Of a stretch of 64,000 nucleotides of DNA, positions 10,801 through 18,476 are shown one piece after another. Source of the DNA: CAYQPF01 sp964419225 (GTDB lineage Bacteria > Cloacimonadota > Cloacimonadia > Cloacimonadales > CAYQPF01); NCBI GenBank assembly GCA_964419225.1, contig CAYQPF010000006.1:23457-87456 (forward strand), given 5' to 3'. The notes below the pieces were generated by a model. It had not been told where the DNA came from. It did not search any database and worked only from the letters and a program-made list of their open reading frames with translations. A program made the position numbers and the translations under genes. Every line of letters begins with the position of its first letter. The stretch's first letter is position 1.

Positions 10801-11087
10801 TTTCCAAGCAATTGGAACGAAATCAAATAGATCAAAACCTGATCGATAAACAGGAACGTATCCTCTCCAGATTGCTGGATGCTCAAAAGTCTATCCATAA
10901 ACGGGAATTCAGTAACAAAAGAAAAGCTGAAACCGGAGACTATAAAGGCAAAAACAATCAGGGTGATTCTGCTGAATTTCAGAAACTAAAGAAAAGAAGT
11001 TTGCTCCAGGAAGATATTAAAACATATCCCAAAGAATATCAGGACATTATTAAAGAATATTTGAAAAAAGTGAACGATGGGCGGTAA
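7857..11087 (+). CDS. Large membrane-anchored coiled-coil protein (DUF4175-like)
   Basis: Two membrane spans near the N-terminus (IIILSLGIASMFFLMFFPVF and LFSTALKIFSIILIIAIGF) and a third near residue 150 (VLPIICITALFFILLPV) precede Ig-like beta domains (about 180-470). A very long Lys/Glu/Gln-rich coiled coil follows (about 480-800). Then comes a Met/Gln-rich stretch broken by GGGSGSGG (about 885-950), and a charged tail. The layout resembles DUF4175 proteins, which often sit near MoxR/VWA (Bat) genes; no such genes adjoin here. The frame begins at ATG 7845, but GAGG is correctly spaced for the ATG at 7857. Probably an inner-membrane or periplasmic structural protein; the function is unknown. 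Confidence 0.75.
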   Translation: MYKFVNDIIKIKNLNNLLVTLKIIILSLGIASMFFLMFFPVFSFTLNPYRIDLYLFSTALKIFSIILIIAIGFNLRKQYSNNSQTAKYLDELNAYPEDHFQNGWDFFHTQKENPIIELILQKTENITRNALKKPNYSLITGTLKKVLPIICITALFFILLPVQSQKALQYYGQLLPSEIKHQTHLEVMPGSLTLVKNSTLTIEIVNPEPEVSYTLVYRIAQTEREEALIDARKVFHNLDYSFTYYVKSNWGISDTFRIDVVEDPAIKSIVVKYNFPAHTRLNKETEQNSNGSITAYKYTQVDIQIETNNPIETAQIIFSDKTAKPLTRLGKNKFETSFKVMENGYYHFQLVDFLKSKAREIDRSITVLEDKFPELKIIYPGKDTTLTQNMLCQISFFASDDFGLKNLILHYQVNNEQEKSIVLQKTISGVMLDYDYVLDLSNTSLLPGDKVTYYAEITDNSPDNQKTFTNKFTVRFPSMEEIFKEVEQEQEEKKDILQTTKEQAKKLQTDFEQKRKELLKQNPDWEDKKQLEQLLNKQENLNKNVEKVAEEYQKLVDKIQQNQAVSQEMLEKMQKIKELMEDISSDQLKQAMEKMQQSLEKMDKEAMRKAMENYKFNLEDFVQKLDKTLELLESIKKEQALNKSSELAKEMEKMQDKLNEKTGDKNQSKEQLAKEQQAVSDKLKNLKESLKDLKDKLDDKKDKKLKEELEELQKEMEENKLDEDLQESQEQLEKNDRQKAGKPQKSAKQKMSSMSKKLEQMKSSMSSGNMQAMTEAIQTTIKELNIFSQRHKTTAKKLVNDPYPIVSELISNYESIQLSLKKLYSIPQVVMVINPKFFYDANDTNKAYRDMFIDFNDAVYNKTKTHLTDIQKGINLMIYDLMQSMNNMQQGGGSGSGGMQSLMQSMQQMGQEQMLMNALTQQLMQQMGNGNKMSQQMREQIQKLAQEEQRLADNLKRAMQNNPEAQKQMSSLKQITSDLESISKQLERNQIDQNLIDKQERILSRLLDAQKSIHKREFSNKRKAETGDYKGKNNQGDSAEFQKLKKRSLLQEDIKTYPKEYQDIIKEYLKKVNDGR

Positions 11088-11118
11088 TTAATTATTAATT
11101 ATCAATTATTAATGAGAG

Positions 11119-11205
11119 ATGGGAATAACCGACGTCCCGTCGGTTGGTACTACGGAAGTCTAAAAATGGCAATATTTGTGCAGACGAGACGTCTGCAATT
11201 CCCAT
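11119..11205. repeat. Nested-hairpin intergenic element (87 bp)
   Basis: Outer 8-base arms ATGGGAAT (11119-11126) and ATTCCCAT (11198-11205) enclose two perfect short hairpins: AACCGACGTCCCGTCGGTT (11127-11145, TCC loop) and TGCAGACGAGACGTCTGCA (11179-11197, AGA loop). It contains no open frame. The design resembles REP/MITE-like elements. An AT-rich stretch of TAATTA words lies just before it. Confidence 0.6.
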
Positions 11206-11289
11206 AGAGATCAACTTATCCTCTGATCCTTCCCATGTGAATAGAAAGATTGAGCACATAGGATTAAGACTGGACAGCCATTATTCATG

Positions 11290-11317
11290 TTGACAATAAT
11301 GAGTATTCAGATATTAA
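11290..11317 (+). promoter_or_regulatory. Candidate sigma-70 promoter of the propeller protein gene
   Basis: TTGACA (11290-11295) and TATTAA (11312-11317) are separated by 16 bases, about 25 bases before the TTG start. The -35 is perfect and the -10 is weak (4 of 6). Confidence 0.4.
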
Positions 11318-11342
11318 TCATAAGAATTAATGAGGTAATATT

Positions 11343-13523
11343 TTGAAAAAAATCATTTTGATAATGCTGGGATGTATCCTTTTAACATGTATCTTTGCTC
11401 AGAGTGAGCAAGGAATTAGCCATACTTATGGTATTTATGTAACGTGTACAGCAATTGAGGGAGATTACCTTTGGGTTGGCACAGGTGGTGGCTTGGTAAA
11501 AATTAATCGTTTATCAGGCGAAAAGACCTTTTTTAATAACATCATTCCCGGAAACCTGAATACCTGGATTAAATGTATTGCTGTTGATACACAAGGAGTT
11601 AAGTGGATTGGTACTTTTGATGGTCTTATCAAGTATGATAATGTTTCATGGACAGTATATACTCCGGCTAATTCAGGAATTCCTTTTAGCGGGTTACAAT
11701 GTATAGCTATTGATTCTCAAAATAATAAATGGATTGGTACTTATAATGGACTTCTCAAATACAATGGGAATACATGGACTGTATATAATACCTCGAATTC
11801 CGGATTACCTGAAAATAACGTTAGTTGTATTTCTATAGATTCCCAAGACAATAAATGGTTAGGATTTCATTATTTTAATGAATGTCTATTAGCTAAGTAT
11901 GAAGATGAAAATTGGGTAATTTATAATTCGAACAATTCCGGATTACCTAACAATGAAGTTAATTGCGTTTCTGTTGACTTATCTGACAATTTATGGGTTG
12001 GAACTCAAGGTGGTGGACTTTTTCGATTTGATGGATTGAATTGGACTGTTTATAATGACGCTAATTCTGAACTTCCTGCGAATTGTATTCCTGCTCTTTA
12101 TATTGATTCTCAGAATAAAAAATGGTTTGCAACTAATCCAATTACTTGCTTTGATGGCATTAACTGGACATTTTATGATTTCTTATATTATGCTCAAACC
12201 ACTATAGTTGTTGACACTCTTGGATGTTTGTGGGTTGGTAATAATAGGCATGGACTATATAAATTTGATGGAGCAGAATGGACTAATTTCAATACATCAA
12301 ATACAACATTCCCTTGCGATTATGCCTCCTGCATTTCCATAGATTCGCAGGATAACAAATGGATTGGAACATATTCGACGCATGATTTTTCTGAAAGTGG
12401 TCTGGTTTATGTAATCGGAGATAGTGGAACAGTCTATACCCAATACAATTCCGGGTTACCGTTTTATTATATTAATTGCCTTACTCTTAATTCCCAGGGA
12501 GTTAAATGGATTGGAATGTTTGGAGGAGGGTTGGCGAGTTTTGATGACACGAATTGGACATCATACCTAACTTCAAATTCAGGACTACCGGATAATAATG
12601 TGTGGTCTATTGCCATCGATTCCCAGGATGTTAAATGGATAGGGACCTCAGAAGAAGGGTTGGTCAGATTTGACGGAACAACCTGGACTGTCTATAACAC
12701 ATCTAATTCCTTATTACCAAGGAATGATATCAAATGTATTGTCATAGACACTCAGGGCAATAAATGGGTAGGAATTTGTTACGAATATATTCCAGAGGAC
12801 TGTGGACTGCTTAAATTTGATGGAGAAAATTGGCTATTATATAATACAGATAATTCCGGACTACCTTCGAACTTAATAAATGATATAGCTATTGACTCTG
12901 AAGGCAATAAATGGATTGCCACCTATGGAGGTGGGATTGCAAAATTTGATGGTTCAAATTGGACAGTTTATAATGAGAACAATTCCGATTTGCCTGATAA
13001 CTATACGACATGTATTTCAATAGACTCCTATGGCAACAAATGGATCGGAACTGAAAGTGGGGGTTTAGCTTTTTTTAATGGTGAAACATGGCAAATATTC
13101 AATTACATAAATTCAATTTTACCCTGTAATTTAATCAATGACATTGCTTTTGATTCCCAGAACAATATTTGGGTCGCTACAGATTTAGGATTCACGGAAA
13201 TGTATTATGATTCAGTATCTATACAAGATAATAATCACCAGCCACAATCATCTATTAGTCTCAGTAATTTTCCCAACCCTTTCAACCCTGAAACAACTCT
13301 TTCTTTCAGCATTCCTGCTGATGGCAAAGTTGAATTAGCGATCTACAATATCAAAGGGCAGAAAGTTAAAACACTTATCAATGAAAATAAACTTAAAGGA
13401 AGACACACTGTGACTTGGAATGGTAAGAACAGTTCCAATGAGAATGTTTCATCCGGTGTTTATTTCTCAAAATTGACTTCATGTGGAAAGACGCAAGTTA
13501 AGAAAATGTTACTAATGAAATAG
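11343..13523 (+). CDS. Secreted 14-repeat beta-propeller protein with T9SS sorting domain
   Basis: A signal peptide (KKIILIMLGCILLTCIFAQS) is followed by fourteen ~45-residue repeats of the form IDSQ-NKWIGT--GGL-KFDG-NWTVYN--NSGLP. This is the two-component-regulator propeller type (Reg_prop). Fourteen units suit two seven-bladed propellers. The C-terminal sorting module has NFPNPFNPETTLSF and ends in GVYFSKL and KKMLLMK. Translation appears to start at TTG, because GAGGT lies seven bases before it and no ATG is near. It is presumably surface-exposed or released. There are no kinase or DNA-binding domains, so it is not itself a sensor kinase. A strong terminator follows. Confidence 0.85.
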   Translation: MKKIILIMLGCILLTCIFAQSEQGISHTYGIYVTCTAIEGDYLWVGTGGGLVKINRLSGEKTFFNNIIPGNLNTWIKCIAVDTQGVKWIGTFDGLIKYDNVSWTVYTPANSGIPFSGLQCIAIDSQNNKWIGTYNGLLKYNGNTWTVYNTSNSGLPENNVSCISIDSQDNKWLGFHYFNECLLAKYEDENWVIYNSNNSGLPNNEVNCVSVDLSDNLWVGTQGGGLFRFDGLNWTVYNDANSELPANCIPALYIDSQNKKWFATNPITCFDGINWTFYDFLYYAQTTIVVDTLGCLWVGNNRHGLYKFDGAEWTNFNTSNTTFPCDYASCISIDSQDNKWIGTYSTHDFSESGLVYVIGDSGTVYTQYNSGLPFYYINCLTLNSQGVKWIGMFGGGLASFDDTNWTSYLTSNSGLPDNNVWSIAIDSQDVKWIGTSEEGLVRFDGTTWTVYNTSNSLLPRNDIKCIVIDTQGNKWVGICYEYIPEDCGLLKFDGENWLLYNTDNSGLPSNLINDIAIDSEGNKWIATYGGGIAKFDGSNWTVYNENNSDLPDNYTTCISIDSYGNKWIGTESGGLAFFNGETWQIFNYINSILPCNLINDIAFDSQNNIWVATDLGFTEMYYDSVSIQDNNHQPQSSISLSNFPNPFNPETTLSFSIPADGKVELAIYNIKGQKVKTLINENKLKGRHTVTWNGKNSSNENVSSGVYFSKLTSCGKTQVKKMLLMK

Positions 13524-13562
13524 TGACGCCTAACATGTTACTAGTAACGTGAAACGAAATTA

Positions 13563-13587
13563 GGGTGCAAGAGATTGCACCCTTTTT
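13563..13587 (+). terminator. Rho-independent terminator after the propeller gene
   Basis: GGGTGCAA, GAGA loop, TTGCACCC, then TTTTT, 40 bases after the stop codon. The same GGGTGCAA/TTGCACCC stem is reused at 61217-61236. Confidence 0.92.
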
Positions 13588-13761
13588 GAATTAATTAATA
13601 GGTTGAGGAAGAGGTGTCGGGCCGGAGATAATTCAAGGATTGAATTGAAGGAAAGAGATGCTTTTAGAGAACACTGATGAGCAGGGACTAACAAAGATTT
13701 ACCCCGACAGAAATATACAATCAGTACAATGAACAAAACATCTGCAAATGCTTGACCTTTA

Positions 13762-13780
13762 ATTGGGCAAGCTGCCCAAT
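13762..13780 (-). terminator. Possible terminator hairpin after Hsp20
   Basis: ATTGGGCA, AGC, TGCCCAAT is a perfect 8-pair hairpin about 40 bases beyond the Hsp20 stop. On the minus strand only TTAAAGG follows, so it is a weak or factor-assisted terminator at best. Confidence 0.4.
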
Positions 13781-13818
13781 CTCCCGGGGAAAATGCATGA
13801 GTAGTTACAGAATGTTTT

Positions 13819-14265
13819 CTACTCTATCTTTATCCTTTTTACCTTTTCTTCACTGCGGAGAATTGTATATACAATCTGTAAAAACCCGTTTTTGTAGGAT
13901 ACTTTGGGATTGTCTTTATCTATCTTTACTTCCGGGAAGAAGATCTTGCGGTCAAATATGCCTGCTTCAATTTCCAGGTTATAGTAACAAATGTTCTTGG
14001 ATTCAAAGCCCAGGACTCTCTCACCAAATACTTTAATATAGTCATCTGTGGTGACAATATTGATATCTTCTTTTTCCATTCCGGGAAGATCGATAACAAT
14101 AATGAATTCACTCTCCGTTTCCACAACATCACATTTGGGATGCCACTTGTCGTCCATCACCTGATTCATGCTCATGGGATTGTTGGCAAGAGTGGACACT
14201 TCCCCCAGCAGTCTGATCATCTCACGTTGGATGTCCTTCAAATCACTAAAAATATGGTCACTCAT
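13819..14265 (-). CDS. Small heat-shock protein, Hsp20/alpha-crystallin family
   Basis: A 148-residue cytoplasmic holdase. The alpha-crystallin domain begins about residue 42 (CDVVETESEFIIVIDLPGMEKEDINI) and continues through IKVFGERV to KVSYKNGFLQIVY, which matches the usual GVL-containing C-terminal strand of the fold. The N-terminal arm is short and helical. It starts 13 bases after the stop of the GGDEF-like gene at 14279, so they are probably one transcript, an unusual pairing. It binds unfolding proteins without ATP and passes them to other chaperones. Confidence 0.92.
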   Translation of the reverse strand: MSDHIFSDLKDIQREMIRLLGEVSTLANNPMSMNQVMDDKWHPKCDVVETESEFIIVIDLPGMEKEDINIVTTDDYIKVFGERVLGFESKNICYYNLEIEAGIFDRKIFFPEVKIDKDNPKVSYKNGFLQIVYTILRSEEKVKRIKIE

Positions 14266-14278
14266 AGCATCATCTCCA

Positions 14279-15235
14279 TTATTGATCTTTAAGAAGCATA
14301 CTGCAATCAGGTCTTCGGCATACTTCGTAGATCAAGGTATTTGCTTTGCCAATAAATTCCTCAATATTGCCAATACTATCGTCCAAACTACATATTCCCC
14401 AATTGATATCCGAATTATTGAGTACAGGAATTTCCTCGATTTTTACCATAATTCTGGAAGCTATTTCCTCGGTGATTTTCACACTTGTTTCAGGCAATAA
14501 AATACCAATTGTGTCATGATAGATCAGACCAATTGTATCGGATTTGCGGAGAGAATTCTTCAATAACTGAGACAGCATTTTGAAGATACTGCTTAATTGC
14601 TGGCTTCCTAATGTCCTGAAAATATCATCATATTTGAACATTTTGATCAGAACTAAGGACAAATCTCTTTGATAACGTCTCATTTGTGAAATCAGATAAT
14701 CACCGTTATGCAGGAATGCCTTGTGATTGTATAAGCCTGTCAACTCATCTTCCTGAATCATATGTTCTAACTCATGTTGAAGATGGAATGTTTTGATCGT
14801 CATACTGCTGATTCCGGCGAACATTTTGAGTTTTAGGATATGATCATTCGTAAAGTCGTGTTCGTTATTCTGAACAAAGAGAAATCCCAATAATTCTTTT
14901 TTTACGACTAAACCAATTACTATTAAATGCTGGTAATCCAATTCTAACTTGAATTCCTTGGGATCATGGTAATCCAGCAGATAATTATGTTTTAGATCCT
15001 GAATGATTTTACTTTCCAAATCAAAATAAGCTTCTTTAATATAGGCGTGTGAGAGGTTTTTGTTCAGACGTATGTGAAATTGGTCGCCCTTACGGGTTTT
15101 TAATGCCAATCCACAAACATCGGGTTTCACTTCCAACAACAGATCTCTTAATACATGGTTCAGCGATTCTTCCAAAGTAACCATCAAATTTAATTGATCA
15201 AACAAATTACTGAGCTTATCAACCTGGATATTCAT
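14279..15235 (-). CDS. GAF-like plus degenerate GGDEF protein, probably not a cyclase
   Basis: Residues 1-145 look like a GAF sensor (LDYQHLIVIGLVVKKELLGFLFVQN). Residues 155-318 have the diguanylate cyclase fold start (EDELTGLYNHKAFL). The signature GGDEF loop is replaced (GLIYHDTIGILLPE aligns where G-G-[DE]-E-F belongs), and the usual metal-binding Asp region reads LIKMFKYDDIF. Catalysis of c-di-GMP synthesis is therefore unlikely; a binding or signalling role is inference. AGGAGA precedes the ATG. The upstream DUF4139 gene ends 13 bases before it, and Hsp20 follows in the same direction. Confidence 0.82.
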   Translation of the reverse strand: MNIQVDKLSNLFDQLNLMVTLEESLNHVLRDLLLEVKPDVCGLALKTRKGDQFHIRLNKNLSHAYIKEAYFDLESKIIQDLKHNYLLDYHDPKEFKLELDYQHLIVIGLVVKKELLGFLFVQNNEHDFTNDHILKLKMFAGISSMTIKTFHLQHELEHMIQEDELTGLYNHKAFLHNGDYLISQMRRYQRDLSLVLIKMFKYDDIFRTLGSQQLSSIFKMLSQLLKNSLRKSDTIGLIYHDTIGILLPETSVKITEEIASRIMVKIEEIPVLNNSDINWGICSLDDSIGNIEEFIGKANTLIYEVCRRPDCSMLLKDQ

Positions 15236-15247
15236 GATATTCTCCTT

Positions 15248-16603
15248 TTAATATTGATATCTTTCTTTCCAATCAATTTTGATTTCCTGGCTAGGATTAA
15301 TGTCAAATTCAAAACTTATGTTGTTTGAATCATCCTTCTTAAAATCAGAAGGAGCATTTAAATTCATTATTTCCCATTCCCGGCCGGGTACATTATGTTT
15401 AATTGTTATAGTTTTCTTAACTTTTGAGTTATTATTGATCACCACCTGAATCTTCCTGTCTGTAGTTTTGCCGGAAACAGCACTGGTGCTTAGTACAGTT
15501 GTTTCAGCAATAAGATCAAAACTGTTGCCATAAGATATATTTACATCCTTGTTTAAGGTTGTATGATCTATAGAATTTTCACCAATAAATTCCAGATTCT
15601 GGTCATCTCCATCCTGTTTGTAAATTTTAATTACGCCTTTAGGCAAAGGTAAGCCCAAGCCTTGATTCTCGCTGTTCTTAAAGCTGAGGATACTGCTAAC
15701 TTTTTGAGAAAATGTCCGATACTCATATTTTGCTTTCGCTTTTACAGTCTTCACTGGATACAGACGTAACTGTTGAATTTGATTATCGTTGAGATTCACC
15801 GGATCACTTAAAGTATAAAGATGGAAATCCTGAAATTCCTGTTCTTTAAAAGTCGGGGCAGCCATTGTTCTTTTCATGTTAGCCATCCCTGATGGAACCA
15901 TTTCATTTACAGCTACATCCATATAGTCTCTGACTTTGTTCACATCTCCGGCTACGAGTTTCAGTTTCACATTCTCAAAGCCCTTACCGCTGTAGTTGTT
16001 GATCGTTACCCAAGAATGCAGTTCCAGTTCTTTATCATTCCAGATCGCATTATAAGTAACATTCCAAGCCATACCACCGGTTAAATAACTGAATTCAACA
16101 GGCAATTTATTCTGGGCAGGAGAATTGATCAGCCAATGTAAGGTAGGTTTTAAAAAGAAATTGCCTGGTAAAGCTGCCAGGTTAACACTTTCAACCTCAT
16201 TGGGATTGATCAGGATCAATTTATTGGTGGAACTTTCAATTATTCCCAAAGTCACAGGATCATGAAACTGCAGTTTACCTTCATACTTAGTTCCATTCTT
16301 CGTTGTAGCATTGATGACTTTCCCTAAATACTTTGCATAGATTTTATCGCTTGTAGCCAGATCATACTCGTAATTCTGGGAGAAAAGGTCAAAATTGCCT
16401 TTGAGTGGTTTTAGTATAACTGAAGCGGCATCAATACTGCCCGGGATATTATCATAATAATAATCTGCCAAACCTTTCTTGAAATCAAGCTCGATCTGGG
16501 TCCTGACTAAGGAAAAATTATCGTTGTAGATGGTGATTTGATCCAAACCATAGACAAACAGGATAGTGCTCAGGAAGAGCAAAGTAATAATGTATTTTTT
16601 CAT
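15248..16603 (-). CDS. DUF4139-domain exported protein
   Basis: A signal peptide (KKYIITLLFLSTILFVYG) is followed by a beta-rich protein of 451 residues that opens with LDQITIYNDNFSLVRTQIEL, as in DUF4139 proteins. The family segment LPVEFSYLTGGMAWNVTYNAIW lies near residue 165. A C-terminal domain ends in INPSQEIKIDWKERYQY. The molecular role of the family is not established (some members were described as mucoidy inhibitors). It lies seven bases after udk and 13 before the GGDEF-like gene, suggesting one transcript udk, DUF4139, GGDEF-like, hsp20. Confidence 0.82.
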   Translation of the reverse strand: MKKYIITLLFLSTILFVYGLDQITIYNDNFSLVRTQIELDFKKGLADYYYDNIPGSIDAASVILKPLKGNFDLFSQNYEYDLATSDKIYAKYLGKVINATTKNGTKYEGKLQFHDPVTLGIIESSTNKLILINPNEVESVNLAALPGNFFLKPTLHWLINSPAQNKLPVEFSYLTGGMAWNVTYNAIWNDKELELHSWVTINNYSGKGFENVKLKLVAGDVNKVRDYMDVAVNEMVPSGMANMKRTMAAPTFKEQEFQDFHLYTLSDPVNLNDNQIQQLRLYPVKTVKAKAKYEYRTFSQKVSSILSFKNSENQGLGLPLPKGVIKIYKQDGDDQNLEFIGENSIDHTTLNKDVNISYGNSFDLIAETTVLSTSAVSGKTTDRKIQVVINNNSKVKKTITIKHNVPGREWEIMNLNAPSDFKKDDSNNISFEFDINPSQEIKIDWKERYQY

Positions 16604-16610
16604 AAAAACC

Positions 16611-17225
16611 TCAATGTAATATTGTTTTGATCTGGGAGATTAACATATCTATCCCAATCTTGTTATAACCGCCTTCGGGGATGATCACATCCGCAAATCT
16701 CTTACTTGGCTCGATAAATTCGATATGCATCGGACGAACTGTCTCTCTGTATTGTTCCATAATGGATTCCAGACTTCTCCCTCTCTCACTCATGTCTCTT
16801 TCTATTCTTCGTAAAATTCTAATGTCAGCATCTGTATCCACAAAGATCCTGATATCCATTTTATTTCTAAGCTTTTCATTTTCAAATATTAAAATTCCTT
16901 CTATTATAATGATCTGGGTGGGATTTAGCATCATTGTTTTTTCACTTCTGATATGAGTTTTAAAATCATACATAGGCATTTCAACAGGTACTTTGTTTGT
17001 TAACATCTCAATATGTTTAACTAAAAGATCGTTGTCGATCGAATTAGGGTGGTCATAATTAATTTTAGCTCTTTCTTCGAAAGGAAGTGAATGAAAGGAC
17101 TTGTAATAGGAATCCTGGGGAATTATCGTGATCTCTTTTCCGAAAGATTCCAACAAAGCTTTAGTGATAGTTGTCTTGCCGGAACCGGTTCCTCCCGCGA
17201 TTCCAATAACTACTGGTTTACTCAT
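16611..17225 (-). CDS. udk: Uridine kinase
   Basis: This cytoplasmic kinase phosphorylates uridine and cytidine to UMP and CMP in pyrimidine salvage. The Walker A loop is GIAGGTGSGKTT (residues 8-19). The family segments IPQDSYYK, NYDHPNSID, PMYDFKTHIR, IIIEGILIF and RRIERDMSERGRSLESIMEQY are all present. The length of 204 is normal. It is the first gene of the group running down to hsp20, with a 530-base gene-free stretch upstream. Confidence 0.96.
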   Translation of the reverse strand: MSKPVVIGIAGGTGSGKTTITKALLESFGKEITIIPQDSYYKSFHSLPFEERAKINYDHPNSIDNDLLVKHIEMLTNKVPVEMPMYDFKTHIRSEKTMMLNPTQIIIIEGILIFENEKLRNKMDIRIFVDTDADIRILRRIERDMSERGRSLESIMEQYRETVRPMHIEFIEPSKRFADVIIPEGGYNKIGIDMLISQIKTILH

Positions 17226-17757
17226 GCCTGCTCCAAATTATATTTTGGACAATTATTAATCCATAGTTACTAAATAGTCAACCTTTTTCCGAAAAAATTT
17301 ACTATTGAGTCCACTCGAGAGTTATATATCCACAGAAGAGACACGTATTCAGGTGTCAGGTATCAGGTGTCAGGTGCCAGTAGAGAATGGGAACATAAGA
17401 AATGAGGACGGTAAAATGAATCAATAATATAGTGGTTTAAGAGCCTTAAATTTTTGGTCTTAGTAAAATGAAGGTTGATTTGAGATTAAAATAATCGAGG
17501 AGTTTTGGAGTAAACTCATTTATGTTAACGACTCAGGTATTTAATCTTTAAAGGGAAGAGCTTGTCTCTCACGGAGTTCACTGAGGTCACGAAGAGTAAC
17601 AAGAAATTATATAGGTTAAGAAATTAAGATAAATTATTTTTATTCTCTTTCTCGAACTCTGTGTCCACTGTGTACTCTGTGAGAAATAATCCGGATAAGG
17701 AACTTTTAAAACAGATAAAGTGGTTGAAAATTATAAAGTCAGAGACAACCTGAATAG
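17226..17757. other. Gene-free stretch with microrepeats and an imperfect inverted repeat
   Basis: No supported gene. It holds four 7-base units of the CAGGTGT type (17350-17380) and an imperfect inverted repeat with arms 17567-17599 and 17648-17684 (TCTCACGGAGTTCAC against GTGTACTCTGTGAGA). No T-run terminator or clear promoter is visible. Confidence 0.7.
17350..17380. repeat. 7-base tandem microrepeat
   Basis: Four units CAGGTGT / CAGGTAT / CAGGTGT / CAGGTGC. The same words occur in reverse at 58802-58828. Confidence 0.75.
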
Positions 17758-18315
17758 TTACAATTTATGATAATATGTAATGGCTAATCCTGCTCCTAAA
17801 TCAAGGATTTCTGTTTTAAATATGGGTGAATTAAGGACCAGATCCAAGTATCTCTGCACCGTAGGAGTATGAGATATTACGTTATCAGCAACTATCACAG
17901 CGTTATCTGCAAGCATTTGATTCTTCAATAAGATCTCCAGATAATCTATGTAGTTAATCTTTCCGGCATCTATAAAAATAAAATCAAATTGTTGTTTTAA
18001 TTGGGGTAATAAATCTTCTGCTTTCCCCAGTAATAGTTCCAGATTTTCCAGACCCTGCAGGTTCTCTTTCGCTAAGGTATGTCTGCTGAGATCGACTTCC
18101 AGGGAAATGATTGAGCACATATTTTTATCCATTCCCTGCCATAAACAAAAGGTAGAATAACCGTTCGATGTGCCAATTTCCAAAATATTTTTTGGATTAA
18201 TTTCTTTAATTTTATTTATTAACCAGAGTCCTGTTTCTTCATCGATATTCCATAGCCGATGAATCCGCTGCCTCTGATCTGCAAACCTGTCTAATCTATT
18301 CTGATGTTCCAGCAA
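17758..18315 (-). CDS. Class I SAM-dependent O-methyltransferase
   Basis: A 185-residue cytoplasmic methyltransferase with the glycine-rich SAM motif ILEIGTSNGYSTFCLW (about 41-56). The acidic second motif is SIISLEVDLSR, and FDFIFIDAGKINYIDYLE (about 115-132) is the metal/substrate strand typical of the catechol-O-methyltransferase/TrmR-like family. It is somewhat short for the family (usually 210-220), mainly at the N-terminus. The substrate is unknown. It stands alone between non-coding repeats. Confidence 0.85.
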   Translation of the reverse strand: MLEHQNRLDRFADQRQRIHRLWNIDEETGLWLINKIKEINPKNILEIGTSNGYSTFCLWQGMDKNMCSIISLEVDLSRHTLAKENLQGLENLELLLGKAEDLLPQLKQQFDFIFIDAGKINYIDYLEILLKNQMLADNAVIVADNVISHTPTVQRYLDLVLNSPIFKTEILDLGAGLAITYYHKL

Positions 18316-18393
18316 AATTATTTACTCCTGTGTATCTCACTGTTAGTTATTGGTAAATTTCATTAACTTAAGAGTAAATATAGAAAATACTTT

Positions 18394-18444
18394 TTAACCA
18401 CCCCGTCAGCAAGCTGCCACCCCTCCAAAATGGAGGGGAATTGG
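18394..18444. repeat. GC-rich intergenic hairpin repeat, copy 2
   Basis: AACCACCCCGTCAGC is followed by a perfect CCCCTCC, AAAAT, GGAGGGG hairpin. In reverse complement it matches the design of 1473-1520. Confidence 0.6.
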
Positions 18445-18476
18445 GGAATGCTAAAGCATAAGTCAACTGCATTGGC

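Noticed and set aside
17350..17380. CRISPR-like direct repeats
   Set aside because: Units of 7 bases with no spacers and no cas genes anywhere in the window.
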